Position numbers and translations under genes: made by a program. A stretch of DNA of 64,000 nucleotides, from the NCBI GenBank assembly GCA_902651635.1, contig CACRSC010000012.1:1-64000 (forward strand), read 5' to 3'. The notes under the pieces were generated by a model that made no database searches, was not told the DNA's origin, and saw only the letters and a list, made by a program, of their open reading frames with translations. This document shows, in pieces, positions 21,055-32,475 of the stretch (position 1 is its first letter; each line of letters opens with the position of its first letter). The DNA comes from Mastigamoeba balamuthi (taxonomy: Eukaryota; Evosea; Mastigamoebida; Mastigamoebidae).

Positions 21055-21843
21055 ATGTCACGTGCTTTCCCCACCGCCCGAGCCCCCGATACGACACGCC
21101 CGGGGGCACGAATGGATGAAGAGTGGATCCCAAAGCTCAAGGCCAGGGGCGCCATCTCGACGCGGCAGTGCCAGCAGGCCCAGCAGCCCCCCGCCAGGGC
21201 AGCTGCCCCGCGGGTGCGGCCCCGCAAGCCCCGGAGGACCACGAGACAGGCGCACGGCCTGGGCTCCGCGACAGCCTGGAGGTCCGCAGACCCCCGCAGG
21301 GGCCTCCAGCACCGCTCGGGGACGGGGCCAGCGCGTGCCACGACGCCCGTCGCGGGCGTCAGGGCGCCAGAGCTCCTCCCCAGCCCCGACAGGACTCCGC
21401 CCCCTGCAGAGGCGATGCGGGAGAGCTGCCAGGGCAGCGCCACGCGGGGAGGCGAGGCGGGGATGCCGGAGGCAGCTGCAAGGCTGCAGGCGCTGGCCAG
21501 CGTGGCCGAGTGGACCAGGGACGAGGCGGGGGCCTGCGGCAGCGGCGTCGAGCAGCCGGCGAGGGTGAGCACGCGCCAGACGTACCTGGGGAGCGAGGAG
21601 TCGGTCGAGGGCAAGGTGAGGAGGATGAGGCTGGCTGGGCTCGACGCCAGGCGCATCGGGCAGTCGTTCAACAAGCCGGAGCTCTTCCGCGAGGCCTGCA
21701 GCGCGGGGCTGGCCCCCACGCCCAAGACGACGCGCGAGCAGCTCGTCGCCATGCTCCTCGAGTCGCCCAAGTACCAAGCACGGGCAGCCCAGGCCGCCGA
21801 CGGCTCTGTGGTGGCCTGGGAGAGCGTGGTGGTGGTCCAGTGA
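21055..21843 (+). CDS. hypothetical basic low-complexity protein
   Basis: A single open frame of 262 codons (a second ATG at 21112 gives MDEEWIPKLKARG, perhaps the true start). The first two thirds are rich in Arg, Pro, Ala and Gln with no domain. The last third looks folded and helical (VEGKVRRMRLAGLDARRIG, then TTREQLVAMLLESPKYQ), a little like a small SAP- or HeH-type helical module. Codon use resembles the neighbours. The antisense frame is also open, as is common in this GC-rich DNA, so the call is moderate. Confidence 0.5.
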   Translation: MSRAFPTARAPDTTRPGARMDEEWIPKLKARGAISTRQCQQAQQPPARAAAPRVRPRKPRRTTRQAHGLGSATAWRSADPRRGLQHRSGTGPARATTPVAGVRAPELLPSPDRTPPPAEAMRESCQGSATRGGEAGMPEAAARLQALASVAEWTRDEAGACGSGVEQPARVSTRQTYLGSEESVEGKVRRMRLAGLDARRIGQSFNKPELFREACSAGLAPTPKTTREQLVAMLLESPKYQARAAQAADGSVVAWESVVVVQ

Positions 21844-22026
21844 GGAGTGTATCTGTGAACCACCCCGATTGGCAGAAACAGCAATAGCGATACCACGAGT
21901 GGACATGATTTTGCGACTACCAGTTCAGCTGCCAGCATTGCACATCACCAAGTGCAGTATCTATTCAACCCACCGTTAACTGAACGGGGAGGGGAGCCCT
22001 TCTTATGTATGCTGAGTCTTGGTTGC

Positions 22027-23838
22027 TCAGAGAGTGCCGACGGCCTTCTCAACAGCGTCGACAATGGTGCCCGCACGCACGAGGCGGCCGACAGCCTCGA
22101 TGTCGGTGGCGAGCACACGGTCCTTGTCCAGCTTGGGGACCTTGCTGCGGACGACGCCGTGGGCAGCGGCGGTGCCCGCGGCGGGCTTGTGCTCGTGGAA
22201 CTCGAGGCCCTGCGCCGCGGCGAGGATCTCGATCGCGACGACAGTGCCGACGTTGATGAGCACCTCGTGGCACTTGCGCGCCGCGATCGTGCCCATGCTG
22301 ACGTGGTCCTCCTGGTTGGCCGACGTCGGGATGCTGTCGACGACGGCGGGGTGCGCCAGGACCTTGTTCTCGCTGACCAGCGCAGCGGCCGTGTACTGCG
22401 CCATCATGAACCCGCTATGCAGCCCGCTGTGCGGCGTCAGGAACGCCGGGAGGCTGCTCAGGCACGGGTCGACGAGCCTCGCCACGCGGCGCTCGCAGAC
22501 GCTGCCGATCTCGGCCAGCGCGATGGCGAGGAAGTCCATGGCCATGCCGACGGGCTCTCCGTGGAAGTTGCCGTTGCTGCGCACGTCGGCCGTCTCGGCG
22601 AAGACCAGCGGGTTGTCGCACGCGCTGTTCATCTCGACCTCGACGACGCGCCGCACGTACGCGATGGCGTCGGCGCTGGGGCCGAGCACCTGCGGCGCGC
22701 AGCGCATGCTGTAGGCGTCCTGCACGCGGTCGCACTTGGCGTGCCCCGCGATGATCGCCGAGCCCGCGACGACCCTGCGCATGCCGTCGGCCACGCGGAT
22801 CTGCCCCGGGTGGGCGCGGGCGAGGTGAATGCGCGGGTCGAGCGGCTTGTCGCTGCCGTAGAGCGCCTCGATGCTCATGGCCGCGGAGATCGTGGCGTTC
22901 TTGACGAGGATCTCGGCGTCGTAGACGCAGAGCGCGCCGATGCCCGTCATGACCTGCGTGCCGTTGATGAGGCTCAGGCCCTCCTTGGGGCGCAGCTTCA
23001 GCGGCTGGATGCCGCACTTGGCGAGCGCCTCGGCAGAGGGCATCAGCGCGCCGTTGTACTCGACCTCGCCCTCGCCGATGAGCGCGAGGCTCATGTGCGC
23101 CGTGGGCGCGAGGTCGCCGCTCGAGCCCACGCTGCCCTGCGACGGCACGACGGGCGAGATGCCCGCGTTGAGGAACGCCACGAGCTGCTCGACGACCTCG
23201 GGCCGCACCCCGCTGAGCCCCGTCGCCAGCGAGTTGGCCCGGATCAGCATCATCGCCCTGACATGTTCCCTGCGGTTTCCGCGCGGCCCACACCCACCAG
23301 AGTTCTGGGTCAGTTGATGACAGTCTCCACAGGGAAAACTGGCAGAAAGAGCCACTCCCACACAGCGCAATGCACCGCACAGGCAAACACGGCACCCAAA
23401 TCGTCACACGCGTCCCCCCCCCCCCCCCCCCACCGCGGGAAAACAGGCACGCGGAGGAGGCACCAGGGGCACACTCGCGGACCTGATGAGCGGGCGGCCC
23501 GTGCCCGAGGCGTGGCTGCGGATGAGGTTGTACTGCAGCTCGATCGTGTCCTCGGTGGGGATGCGCACCTTGGCGAGCTGGCCGAAGCCCGTCGTGATGC
23601 CGTAGGCCACGCGGCCGTCCCGCTCGATCTTCTCCAGCGCCATGCGGGCCGCCTGCCTGCCGGCCTCGGGCACGCGCTCCACGTCGCCCACGTACGCGTC
23701 GACGACGGCCCGCGACGCCTCGAGGCGCTCGCGGCCAGCCTGGCCCAGCTCCACGCGCGCCCCGAAGCGCGAGACGGCGACGCACTGCTCGATCGTCAGC
23801 GAGGCGCCGTCGATCACGACGTTGGTGATGCTCGTCAT
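22027..23838 (-). CDS. HAL: histidine ammonia-lyase
   Basis: Two exons (23838-23483 and 23269-22027) give about 532 residues, normal for the family. The enzyme removes ammonia from L-histidine to give urocanate, the first step of histidine breakdown in the cytosol. Family signs are YGITTGFGQL, QYNLIRSHASG, the MIO-forming loop GSVGSSGDLAP, LINGTQ, DNPLVF, GNFHGEP and a SANQEDHVSMG active-site segment. The cofactor tripeptide reads Ser-Ser-Gly where most members have Ala-Ser-Gly. The intron (GT...CAG) contains a run of about 15 C. The start is MTSITN at 23838. A phenylalanine or tyrosine lyase is less likely, given overall length and the HAL-type loops. Confidence 0.93.
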
Positions 23839-24212
23839 GGCTGCTGTGCTTGTGCTTGTGCTTGTGCTGGTGCTGCTGTGCTGTATCCCCGCGTATGTGC
23901 CGGTGGGCTCTCTTTTTCCTCGGTGACTTCGGAGGGGGTTGGGGGTTGTGGCTGGTGGGGGACGGGGGGACGGGGGGTTGCGACGGAGGGGCCTTTGGGG
24001 GCTGATGGCTCTGATGGGGGCCGGCGAGTAAAGAGAATGGATGCCGACTGAGTCAGCACCGAAGGAGGAAAACGATTCGCAGATTCCGTACGTGGCCGCG
24101 ATTTTTGACGTGAAGTGCACAAGTATCCGCTGGCTACGGAAAAAATCCCGGCTAGGCGTTTCCTGCAGTGAACCTTTCCCCCCTCTTCTTTTTCTTTCTT
24201 TCCATGCCGCCT
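23839..24212. other. spacer between HAL and the next minus-strand gene
   Basis: Upstream region of HAL with a TGCTTG/TGCTGG-rich tract (about 23843-23880), G-rich low complexity near 23930-24000 and a CCCGGCTAG word at 24147. The T-rich stretch near 24180-24200 is probably the 3' end of the minus-strand gene to the right. No coding region. Confidence 0.5.
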
Positions 24213-26889
24213 TCAGTGGATTGGGGCTGCTGGGCGCTGCAGCGCGTGCCGCTCGACGAAGAGGTTGTACTCCAGCGACAGCTTGGCGTTGGTGTCGCGG
24301 TCCGAATCGGTGCAGTGAGCCTTTTCGAGCCCACGGACTTCAGGCCTCCTGTGAATCAACTGCCCGCACAGCTTGGGCTCCGTTCGCACCAGGAACCGCA
24401 GCAGGCCGTCGCCGCCGCACGGGTGGTCCACGTCGATGAGGCAGACGATGGCATAGGACTCGCGCGGGTCTCCCGTGGGGTACATGCCTTCTGGCGGGAT
24501 GAGTTTCAGTGGGCGCAGGAACGTCGAGGGCGGCTCGCAGCCGCTGCCCCCCTGCCCGCCCCTGTCCTGCTCGAGGAACGCCAGGAGCTCCTCGGGGGGC
24601 ACGCTCTGGAGGTGCGCCATCGCCAGCAGCGTCGACAGCTTCCAGGCGAGCGAGTTGTGCACGACGACGTCCCCGACAAAGCACTCAGCGATCGACCGCA
24701 CGAACGTAACGAAAAAGACAACGTCCCTCTGCGCGCCCCGAAGCACGTCAGAGGCCCGCCCAGTGCGGCGAGTGCTCTGCTCACGCGGTACTGCGGTGCG
24801 CGCGCAGTGGACGTGCTGATGGTGCTATAGACGGAGAGGACGATGTCGGTACACGAGAGCAACACCTGCGCCAGGACGGCCTCCGAGACCGGCCGCGTGA
24901 CGTGCTCCCTGAGCGGGGCCAGCAGCTCAAAGAGCTTCATGGCCCACGTCTGCAGCACAGGGCACGCCCTGCATGTGCACGCGTACTCGGGGTCCCGGGG
25001 GTCGGACCACGGGTACTGCGCGATGACCGGGATGCCCTCCATCAGGGCAGTGCACATGCATCCAGAGAGCTTCGTCGCGAGCTCCGACGACAGGATCGCG
25101 AGCTCGCCGGCGTGTGGGACGAGGGTGAGGGAGCTCGGCCCCGGCAGGAGCTCGAGCCTCGCCTCGTAGGCCGCGATCTCCGCCCGCAGGAACAGCGCAG
25201 CGCCCAGGGCGACGCAGAGGTTGCTCTCGGGGGCGCTCGTCGGCACGTCCGATGCCATGAGGTCGATCCTCTGCGCGAGCGACGGCAGCGCGGCCCCGAT
25301 CGCCTCGACGAACACGGCGACCAGGGCTGCAAGTGCTGGTCAATTGACCGGCCTGTTTGGGGAAACTCACCGACGAAGTCGGCGCTCGAGAGCAGCGAGA
25401 AGAACCCGCGCATGTACGAGACGATGAGGGCCACGCTCCTGGCGAGCGACTTGGGCGAGGCCGGGAGCTCCGACTGGAACGCGGGCGGCCGCGCCACAAA
25501 GTCGCCGCTCGTCTCGGTGAGGCCGTCGAACGAGTTGTACGAGTCGCGTTCTTCGGCCAAGCACTTGGCGAACGCGTCGGTGACCTGAGCGCGCAGCCTG
25601 GCCAGCACCCTCTCGGCGCTCGAGGTCACCTCGGGAGTGACGCCAAACAGGTCCTCGGGGGCGCCTGCCGGCCGCTCCTTCATCAGCAGCGCTCTCAGCG
25701 TGCCGCGGAAACAGTCGAGCGAGTCTCGGACCTCGCAGAGCACGCGCAGCGGGTGCTTCTCCGGCGTCGAGTACTCGAGAAACCACTCCGCCTCTGCTGT
25801 TGCGTGAGCCGGCGGGGACGTGCGTGCGCGGGGCAGCGCCCACTTGATATCCGGACGAGGGCGGCGTTGAGGGCGGAGACCAGCGCCGGCCTGAAGGCTG
25901 CGAAGAACACCGCGGAGCACACCTTGCAGAGCATCACGCCCCTCCCGAGAACCTCGGCGACCACGGGGATCTCCTCCTGCGCCTTCGCGGCCAGCGCCGA
26001 GGCTGCGCGGGAGAGCTCCGCGGGCGAGGCGGCGCCAGCGTCGACCAGGGACGACAGGCCCGGCGCTGCCTCCGCGACGATGGCCCGGGCCCTCTCGCAC
26101 GAGGCCGAGCAGTACTTGTCCAGCGCATCCGAGGGCCCGAAGACAAGGCGGAGCGCCGTGAGGTGCTCGCGCAGCGAGAGCGCCGTCGCGCGACCCGGCT
26201 GCGACAGCGCTGCGACGCAGTGCTCGCAGAGGCGCTTGGAGGCGACGCTGACTGCGCGCATCTCCTCGTGCGGGACACCGCGGAACTCCGGGGGGAACAG
26301 GGACTTCCACAGCGCCAGCCTGCGGCAGGGGGCGGCAGCTGTCACACGGCCTGCCCGCACAGATGGGCGACGCGCTCGTACGTGGCGAGAACCGCGGGCC
26401 AGTTGCCCGTGCCCAGCTCGGACGGGAGCTCGTGGACCCTGGCGATGGCCTCCTTTCGCTGGTCCAGGACGTCCTGCGGGAGCGCTGCACACGCCGTGTG
26501 TGAGCCGCCTGGGCGGAGTGAAGGGGCCGGTGAGGGAGGCATGCGCAACTGCACGCGGGGTTCCTGGCGACCGCCTCGAGCCACTGGGACGGCATGCTGT
26601 CGGCCAGCTCCACGTCGACCCCGCGAGACGCAGCGAAATCGCGGATGCGCGTGTCCTCGCTTTGCGCGCGACGCCCAAGCACGTGTGAGAGAATGTGTGA
26701 GCGAGGACAGCAGTGGCCGCGAGTGTGTGCGCACTCGCGGGAGGCCGCGGCCACGAGGAGCGAGAGGCGGTCGCATTCGCGGGCCAGGGTGGTGGGCGCG
26801 TAGGGGTCTGTGGACGCGGCCTCGAGGATGGCTTCGAGGTACGTGTCCAGAGGCACCGTGTCGCCGCTGCGGAGCGGCACCTCGGCCAT
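24213..26889 (-). CDS. large helical protein of unknown function, multi-exon
   Basis: At least seven minus-strand segments are open in consistent order from MAEVPLRSGDTVPLDTYLEA (26889) to a stop at 24213: about 26889-26740, 26680-26560, 26490-26340, 26330-25860, 25800-25375, 25340-24810 and 24700-24213. The product is over 700 residues, mostly alpha-helical, rich in Ala, Leu and Glu, with scattered Cys but no zinc motif and no membrane segment. The pattern of long amphipathic helices resembles subunits of vesicle-tethering or scaffold complexes, but I cannot match it to any family, and exon limits are approximate. The final segment (SLEYNLFVERHALQ) looks well conserved and may be the most useful search query. 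Confidence 0.6.
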
Positions 26890-27188
26890 CTGGGCGAGCC
26901 AAGCGGAACCGAGATATTATATTAATAGATTTTCGGCGGATTATCCGGCTCAATTGATAGGCCAGCAACAGCTGCAATCCCGCCCCTCCAGGAGCTCGTT
27001 TGCTGCTCTCTTGTGCGTCAGCGGGGGGTGCGCGAGGGTGTAGGGGGGGGATCTGGCGGTGACATCAGCATATCCTTCTGATCTTTTTCCCCTCTCGGGG
27101 ACCACACAACAGTTTATCCCGACAGCAAGCAAAGCTCAGCCGCCACTCCTCCCGGCACACGCCCGCTTCCTCTCGTCGAAAAAAGGAC
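26890..27188. promoter_or_regulatory. divergent promoter region
   Basis: About 300 bases separate two genes read away from each other: the unknown helical protein (minus) and MetRS (plus). An AT-rich core lies at 26915-26960 (GAGATATTATATTAATAG, then GGATTATCCGG), unusual in this GC-rich setting, and is the likely shared promoter. No specific factor site is identified. Confidence 0.4.
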
Positions 27189-29922
27189 ATGGCCGAGCCC
27201 ACCACCACCAACTGCAGCTGCTGCGCGGTCGCCGGCGGCAAGAAGCCCTTCCCCGTCGTCGCGGGCCAGCGCAACGTCCTCGTGACCTCTGCCCTCCCCT
27301 ACGTCAACAACGTCCCCCACCTGGGTGCGCCCCTCCAGCCCTCCCCTACTCACCCTCCGCCTCCCTCCCTCCCTCCACCCTCGCTGCACTCGCCTGGATA
27401 TATTTTGCCTGTTTTTTGCTGCGTTTTTCTGTTCAAATGCGGTGTGCTTTGGTGTTGACCTGCGTGACTGACTGAATGACCCGCTCGCTCGGCAGGGAAC
27501 ATCATCGGCTGCGTGCTGAGCGCCGACGTCTACGCAAGGTTCTGCAGGATGCGCGGGTACAACACGCTCTACGTCTGCGGCACCGACGAGTACGGAACGA
27601 CGACCGAGCAGAAGGCCATGCAGGAGGGCCTCAGCCCCGCCGCCATCTGCGCCAAGTACCACGCCATCCACCACAAGGCGAGCCCACCGGCGCAGCTTTT
27701 TCCGCCTCTCCATCCCATCTCCCATCTCTCCCCCGCCTCATTTTTGACGGTTTTTGACGTTTCTTTGCTTTTCTCGACTGGGACGCGGCCCGGCCTGACT
27801 GAGCGAAATCCTTACGCGCAAAACGTGACGCGGCGGCACAGATCTACGAGTGGTTCGACATCTCGTGCGACAAGTTCGGCAGGACGAGCACCGAGGAGCA
27901 GACGCAGATCGCGCAGGACATCTTCCTGAGGCTCGACGCCAACGGCTTCATCACGCAGGCGTCGCTGGACCAGCACTACTGCCCCAAGTGCGACAAGTAC
28001 CTGGCGGACCGCTTTGTCGAGGGCCGCTGCCCCATGTGCGACGCCCCGGGCGCCCGCGGCGACCAGTGCGACAAGTGCCAGAAGGTCTACAACGCCATCG
28101 AGCTCAAGGACCCCGCCTGCAAGACGTGCGGGTCGACGCCCGTCGTGCGCGCGTCGAACCACCTCTTCCTCGACCTGCCCAAGCTCGCGCCGCAGCTGGG
28201 CGAGTACATCGAGGCCGCGGCCAAGGAGAACAGGTGGTCGGCCAACAGCCTCCAGGTCGCCCGCGCGTGGGTCAAGGACCTCAAGCCGCGCTGCATCACC
28301 CGCGACCTCAAGTGGGGCACCAAGGTCCCCAGGGACGGCTTTGAGGACAAGGCACGGCCCCACTCCTCCCCCTACGGGGCCAGATATTCAACTGACGTGG
28401 CCGATTCCTGATATTGGTGCGGCGCAGGTGTTCTACGTGTGGTTCGACGCCCCGATCGGCTACATCTCGATCACGGCGACGCTGACGGACGACTGGAAGC
28501 AGTGGTGGATGAACCCCCGCGACGTGGAGCTGGTGCAGTTCATGGGCAAGGACAACATCCCGTTCCACACGATCATCTTCCCGGCCTCGCTGTTCGGGAC
28601 GCAGGACCCGTGGACGATGATGAAGTACATCAGCACGACCGAGTACCTCAACTACGAGGACGACAAGTTCAGCAAGAGCCGCGGCGTCGGCGTGTTTGGC
28701 GACGACGCCATGAACACGACGATCCCCAGCGAGGTCTGGCGCTACTACCTGCTGCTCAACAGGCCCGAGCTCGCCGACAGCGTCTTCACGTGGGACGACC
28801 TCGGCGACAAGTGCAACAGCGAGCTGCTCTCGAACCTCGGCAACTTCACCAACCGCTGCCTGACGTTCGTCGCGAGCACCTTCGCGAGCACGATCCCCAA
28901 GGCCGGCGAGCTCAGCGACGGCGACAAGGCGTTTATCGCCAAGGTCGACGAGGTCCTCGCGCAGTACATCGACGCGCTCGAGCACATCCGCATCAAGGAC
29001 GGCCTGAAGCTCGTCATGGAGGCCTCGAGGCTCGGCAACAGGTACATGCAGGAGAACCAGCCGTGGGCCCTCGTCAAGTCGGGCGACATGGCGCGCTGCG
29101 CGACCGTCCTCGCCGTCGAGGCCTCGCTCGTCGCGTTCATCTCGGTCATCGCCGAGCCCTTCATGCCCGCGTTCTCGCGCAAGGTCCGCGAGCAGCTGAA
29201 GATCGAGCCCTCGACGCGCCTGCCCGAGCGCTTCGACGTCACGGCCCTCGGTGGCCACGTCATCGGCACCCCCTCGCCCATCTTCCGCAAGCTCGAGGCC
29301 GCCGAGCTCAAGGCGTACCGCCAGCGCTTCGGTGGCCAGCAGGGCGCCGCCGCCTCTGCCAAGAGTACGGACCTGTCCGCACCGCTCCCGTCTTGTGTAC
29401 TAACGACGCGCAGAGATGCCGCTGGACCTGCGCGTGGGCACCGTGCTCGAGGCCTCGAGCCACCCGACGGCCGACACGCTGTGGGTGCTCAAGGTCGACC
29501 TCGGGGAGGAGGCGCCGCGCCAGATCGTCTCGGGCATCAAGCAGAGGTACGCCACCAGCGCCGAGCTTGTGGGCCAGCAGGTCGTCGTCGTCTGCAACCT
29601 CAAGGCCGCCAAGATCCGCGACGTCGCCAGCGACGGCATGGTCCTGTGCGGTGAGGACGCGAGCGGGTACGCGCTCGCCAAGCCCAGCGTGGCGGTCCCC
29701 GTCGGCTCGGTCGTTGTCGCGCACGAGCACGCGCGCGACAAGGAGACGCTGTCCAAGAAGATCGACATCAAGGCGTTCGGCAAGATCGCGGCGCACCTCA
29801 AGGTCGCTGCGGGGGCCGGCACGCTGAGCGGCGCTGCGCTCGAGGTCTTTGCTGCCGACGCTGCGGGCGCGGCCCTGGGCAACGTTGTCGTGCCGGGCGT
29901 CACTGAGGGCAAGCTCAAGTGA
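27189..29922 (+). CDS. MARS1: methionyl-tRNA synthetase with C-terminal tRNA-binding domain
   Basis: Five exons (27189-27324, 27496-27677, 27842-28351, 28428-29364, 29414-29922) encode about 757 residues. The enzyme charges tRNA-Met in the cytosol. The class I HIGH-type box is NNVPHLGN, split by intron 1. Zinc-knuckle Cys pairs lie in the insert (CPKCDKY, CPMC, CDKC, CKTC). The KMSKS loop reads KFSKSRG. The anticodon-binding helices follow, then an EMAPII/Arc1p-type OB fold from [17 protein letters not shown] to the end, as in plant and some protist MetRS. Introns 2 and 3 have GC donors (AAG|GCGAGC and AAG|GCACGG), since no GT fits the frame. The start follows closed upstream sequence. Confidence 0.95.
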
Positions 29923-30116
29923 GGGAGGACTCGAAAACTGAGGCAAAACTTAAGTGGACGGCAGACTTAAGTGACTAGACACGTACTGCAACAACGCCCC
30001 TCTCCTCCCCCTTTTGTTGTTATTTCCCACCCCTCGCAACCCAACCTTACACTCGCGGAAATACAACATCCCCCGTGTGTTTGCAGTTGCCATTTTGGAA
30101 CCGTTGTTTGCATACT

Positions 30117-30668
30117 TCACTGATCCGAGCCGCGGATGTTCTCAGACAGCCAGTCGAGGCCCTCGTAGAGACCGTCCCCAGAAGCAGCGCTCGAGCCCTG
30201 CACGTGCCACTTGCGGCCGCGGACCTCGCCGAGGCCCATGGCGGAGGTGACCTGCGCCACGGTCATTGCGCCCGGCATGTCCTGCTTGTTGGCGTACACG
30301 AGCAGCGAGGCGCCCCTGAGGTTGTCCTCCTGCAGCAGCCTGTGCAGGGCGTCGTGCGCCTCCTCGATGCGGTCCTTGTCGCACGAGTCAACCACCCAGA
30401 TGAGCGCGTTGGAGCCCTGGAAGTAGTAGCGCCAGAGGGGGCGGATCTTGTCCTGGCCGCCAACGTCCCACACGGTCAGGTCCAGGCCGCGGTACTCGAC
30501 CTTCTCGACGTTGAATCCGATGGTCGGAATGGTCGTGACGAGCTCGCCCAGCTTGAGCTTGTAGAGGATGGTAGTCTTGCCGGCTGCGTCAAGCCCGAGC
30601 ATGAGGATGCGGGCCTCGGTGTTGTTGCGAAGCAGAATACGAAGGAGCCTTCCGATTCCTGCGCCCAT
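30117..30668 (-). CDS. ARF1: ARF-family small GTPase
   Basis: A single exon of 183 codons. ARF GTPases recruit coats and lipid enzymes to Golgi and endosomal membranes. All nucleotide motifs are present: P-loop GLDAAGKTT, switch [10 protein letters not shown], switch [22 protein letters not shown] specificity box, and an [15 protein letters not shown] tail loop equivalent to the family's [15 protein letters not shown]. The N-terminus is MGAGIG, with Gly2 available for myristoylation. The start was chosen at the Met that leaves Gly at position 2; an in-frame upstream Met would destroy that signal. The S-A-A-S where ARFs mostly have C-A-T-S is a small departure. It is closer to ARF1/ARF6 than to ARL proteins. 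Confidence 0.95.
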   Translation of the reverse strand: MGAGIGRLLRILLRNNTEARILMLGLDAAGKTTILYKLKLGELVTTIPTIGFNVEKVEYRGLDLTVWDVGGQDKIRPLWRYYFQGSNALIWVVDSCDKDRIEEAHDALHRLLQEDNLRGASLLVYANKQDMPGAMTVAQVTSAMGLGEVRGRKWHVQGSSAASGDGLYEGLDWLSENIRGSDQ

Positions 30669-30689
30669 TTGCAGCTCTTCTGATTGCCC

Positions 30690-30720
<31 letters not shown>

Positions 30721-31011
30721 GTGTGAGTGATGAGAAACCATGGATCGCGGGCTTTTCTTCGAAGACGGGGCTCTGCGTGTTCGGGTGACCACGTGGTCAA
30801 CTGAATCACATGTAGCCAAAATAGGTGCTGGTTTATTTGAACCCCGCAGATTTTCCCGGCTAGATTAGATAACCTGAAAACTATCTTGCCGGCTAGATTT
30901 TTTCTGCCTGCGCTCTTTTTGAAAAGGGTGGCGCCCCCGGCACTGATATCTCACCTCTCAGCAGGCAGTAGCGCCGTCCTCAGGGCAAAGGCAAAGACAA
31001 GGGGGCGAAGG
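30669..31011. promoter_or_regulatory. divergent promoter with CTTG microsatellite
   Basis: The region lies between ARF (minus) and the next plus-strand gene. A seven-fold CTTG repeat at 30691-30718 sits in the ARF 5' UTR. An AT-rich centre holds the word CCGGCTAGATT twice (about 30856 and 30889), about 30 bases apart, a possible regulatory pair. A related CCCGGCTAG occurs at 24147. Confidence 0.4.
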
Positions 31012-32171
31012 ATGCCGCACAGCGTGCAAGACAAGAAGAAGGGGTCGTCGGGCTCGCGCGAGCACGACAAGGCGAGGAAGCCCAAGGGGTCCAAGCCCTC
31101 CACTGATGACCTCATCTTGGAGACCCTGTCTTCCATCAACGACCAGCTCGCCCAGCTCGCCTCCGCCATCAACAGTGCGGCCCCGGGCCCCTCCCCTCGC
31201 TGTCTGTGCTGCTCGCGCGCCGCCCTCGCCCCCCGGGCACCCGCGCTCCGGCCCGTGTGTGCTCGCGTTGTGCGGTGTGCTCGCCTCGCTTGCTCCATTG
31301 GCCCCCGCGCATAACCGCGGCGGGGGTGTGACGCAAACTGCGACGATTCCGGACGCAAAATGATGGCGGCGGGCACTGCAGGCTATGCAGGCTAGGTAAG
31401 GTGTTGCGTCAGTGCTGACTGTAATTCGGAAAGCGGGCCTGGCGTGCCGGCGTGCAGGATTTTGTGTGCAATCTCTGCACTGCACAGCCCTACTACTGTT
31501 GTGCAAAGCTCACCGGATGCGTTTGCGTAGAGAAGAAGAGGTCCACCAAGGCCGAGAGCGATTCCGAGAGCGACGAGGGTAAGCGCCACAACCACAAGGA
31601 CAGGAAGTCCGCCCACGACAAGCCCAAGGACAAGCACAGGAAGCGCGAGCGCGACGAGTCGGAGAGCGAGTCTGAGGAGGAGCAGCACTCGAAGAAGCGC
31701 CACAAGAGGTCGTCGCACGAGGACTCGGACGCCAAGCCCTCGAAGAAGAGCAAGGACGAGAAGAAGACGAAGAAGTCCAAGGAGGACAAGGAGGACAAGG
31801 ACGAGAAGAACGAGAAGAACGAGAAGAAGGCGGTCAAGAAGAAGGGCGAGGGCTTCAAGCTCGAGCTGACGGTCAAGCAGACCAACGCGCTCATCGCGCT
31901 GTACGAGAAGCAGGGCTTTGACGGCGTGATGGCCCACTACGCCAAGTACGTCCCGGGCGTCTCCAAGGCCATCGTCACAAAGTACGCCGAGCTGCTCAGG
32001 CGCGCCAAGTGGGTGCCCGGGCTCGTCCCGTGGAAGGCGCCCGAGGCCGAGGCCGCGTCCCCCGCCGACGAGGAGGAGGAGCAGCAAGAAGAGGAGCCGT
32101 CGACGCCGCCCAAGCCGGCTGCGAAGAAGACGGCCGCCAAGACGGCCAAGTCGACGCCCAAGAGCAAGTAG
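31012..32171 (+). CDS. Lys/Glu-rich nuclear-type protein with a helical C-terminal domain
   Basis: Two exons (31012-31174 and 31531-32171) give about 267 residues. The start MPHSVQDKKKG leads through a short helix (DDLILETLSSINDQLAQLASAIN), then after the intron a highly charged KKRSTK...DKEDKDEKN region of nuclear-localisation type. A compact helical domain follows (FKLELTVKQTNALIALYEKQGFDG to WVPGLVPW), with a Lys/Pro/Ala tail at the end. The domain may bind nucleic acid or histones, but I cannot name a family. The 357-bp intron has donor GTGCGG and acceptor GCGTAG. Neighbour ARF is divergent. Confidence 0.65.
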
Positions 32172-32475
32172 AGGGAGGCTGCACGACGCTCCCCTCTCCC
32201 AGCGACTCCACAAACGCCCCATATAGTCCTCTCGGTCGAACACAACCAGAGCTCCCAATTGCCTTGTCACACAATCTGACCGCCAAGAGAATCTGCTCTG
32301 TTGACCGTGTGACGTGTCGTTTTGACTCGTGAGCTCACAAATAAAACCTCTCTCTCAATCAAACAAGCTAGAGCCCTGTGCCTCACCAGCACACAGCAGC
32401 TTCCTCCCAACCACCAACCCAACCACCCCTCCGTCCCCCAAGAAGCCCACCCAGCGCCTACCCGAACCGAGAAGA

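Noticed and set aside
21952-24051. 699-codon plus-strand frame across HAL
   Set aside because: Antisense of histidine ammonia-lyase. Reads through the HAL intron only because of its composition and has no conserved features.
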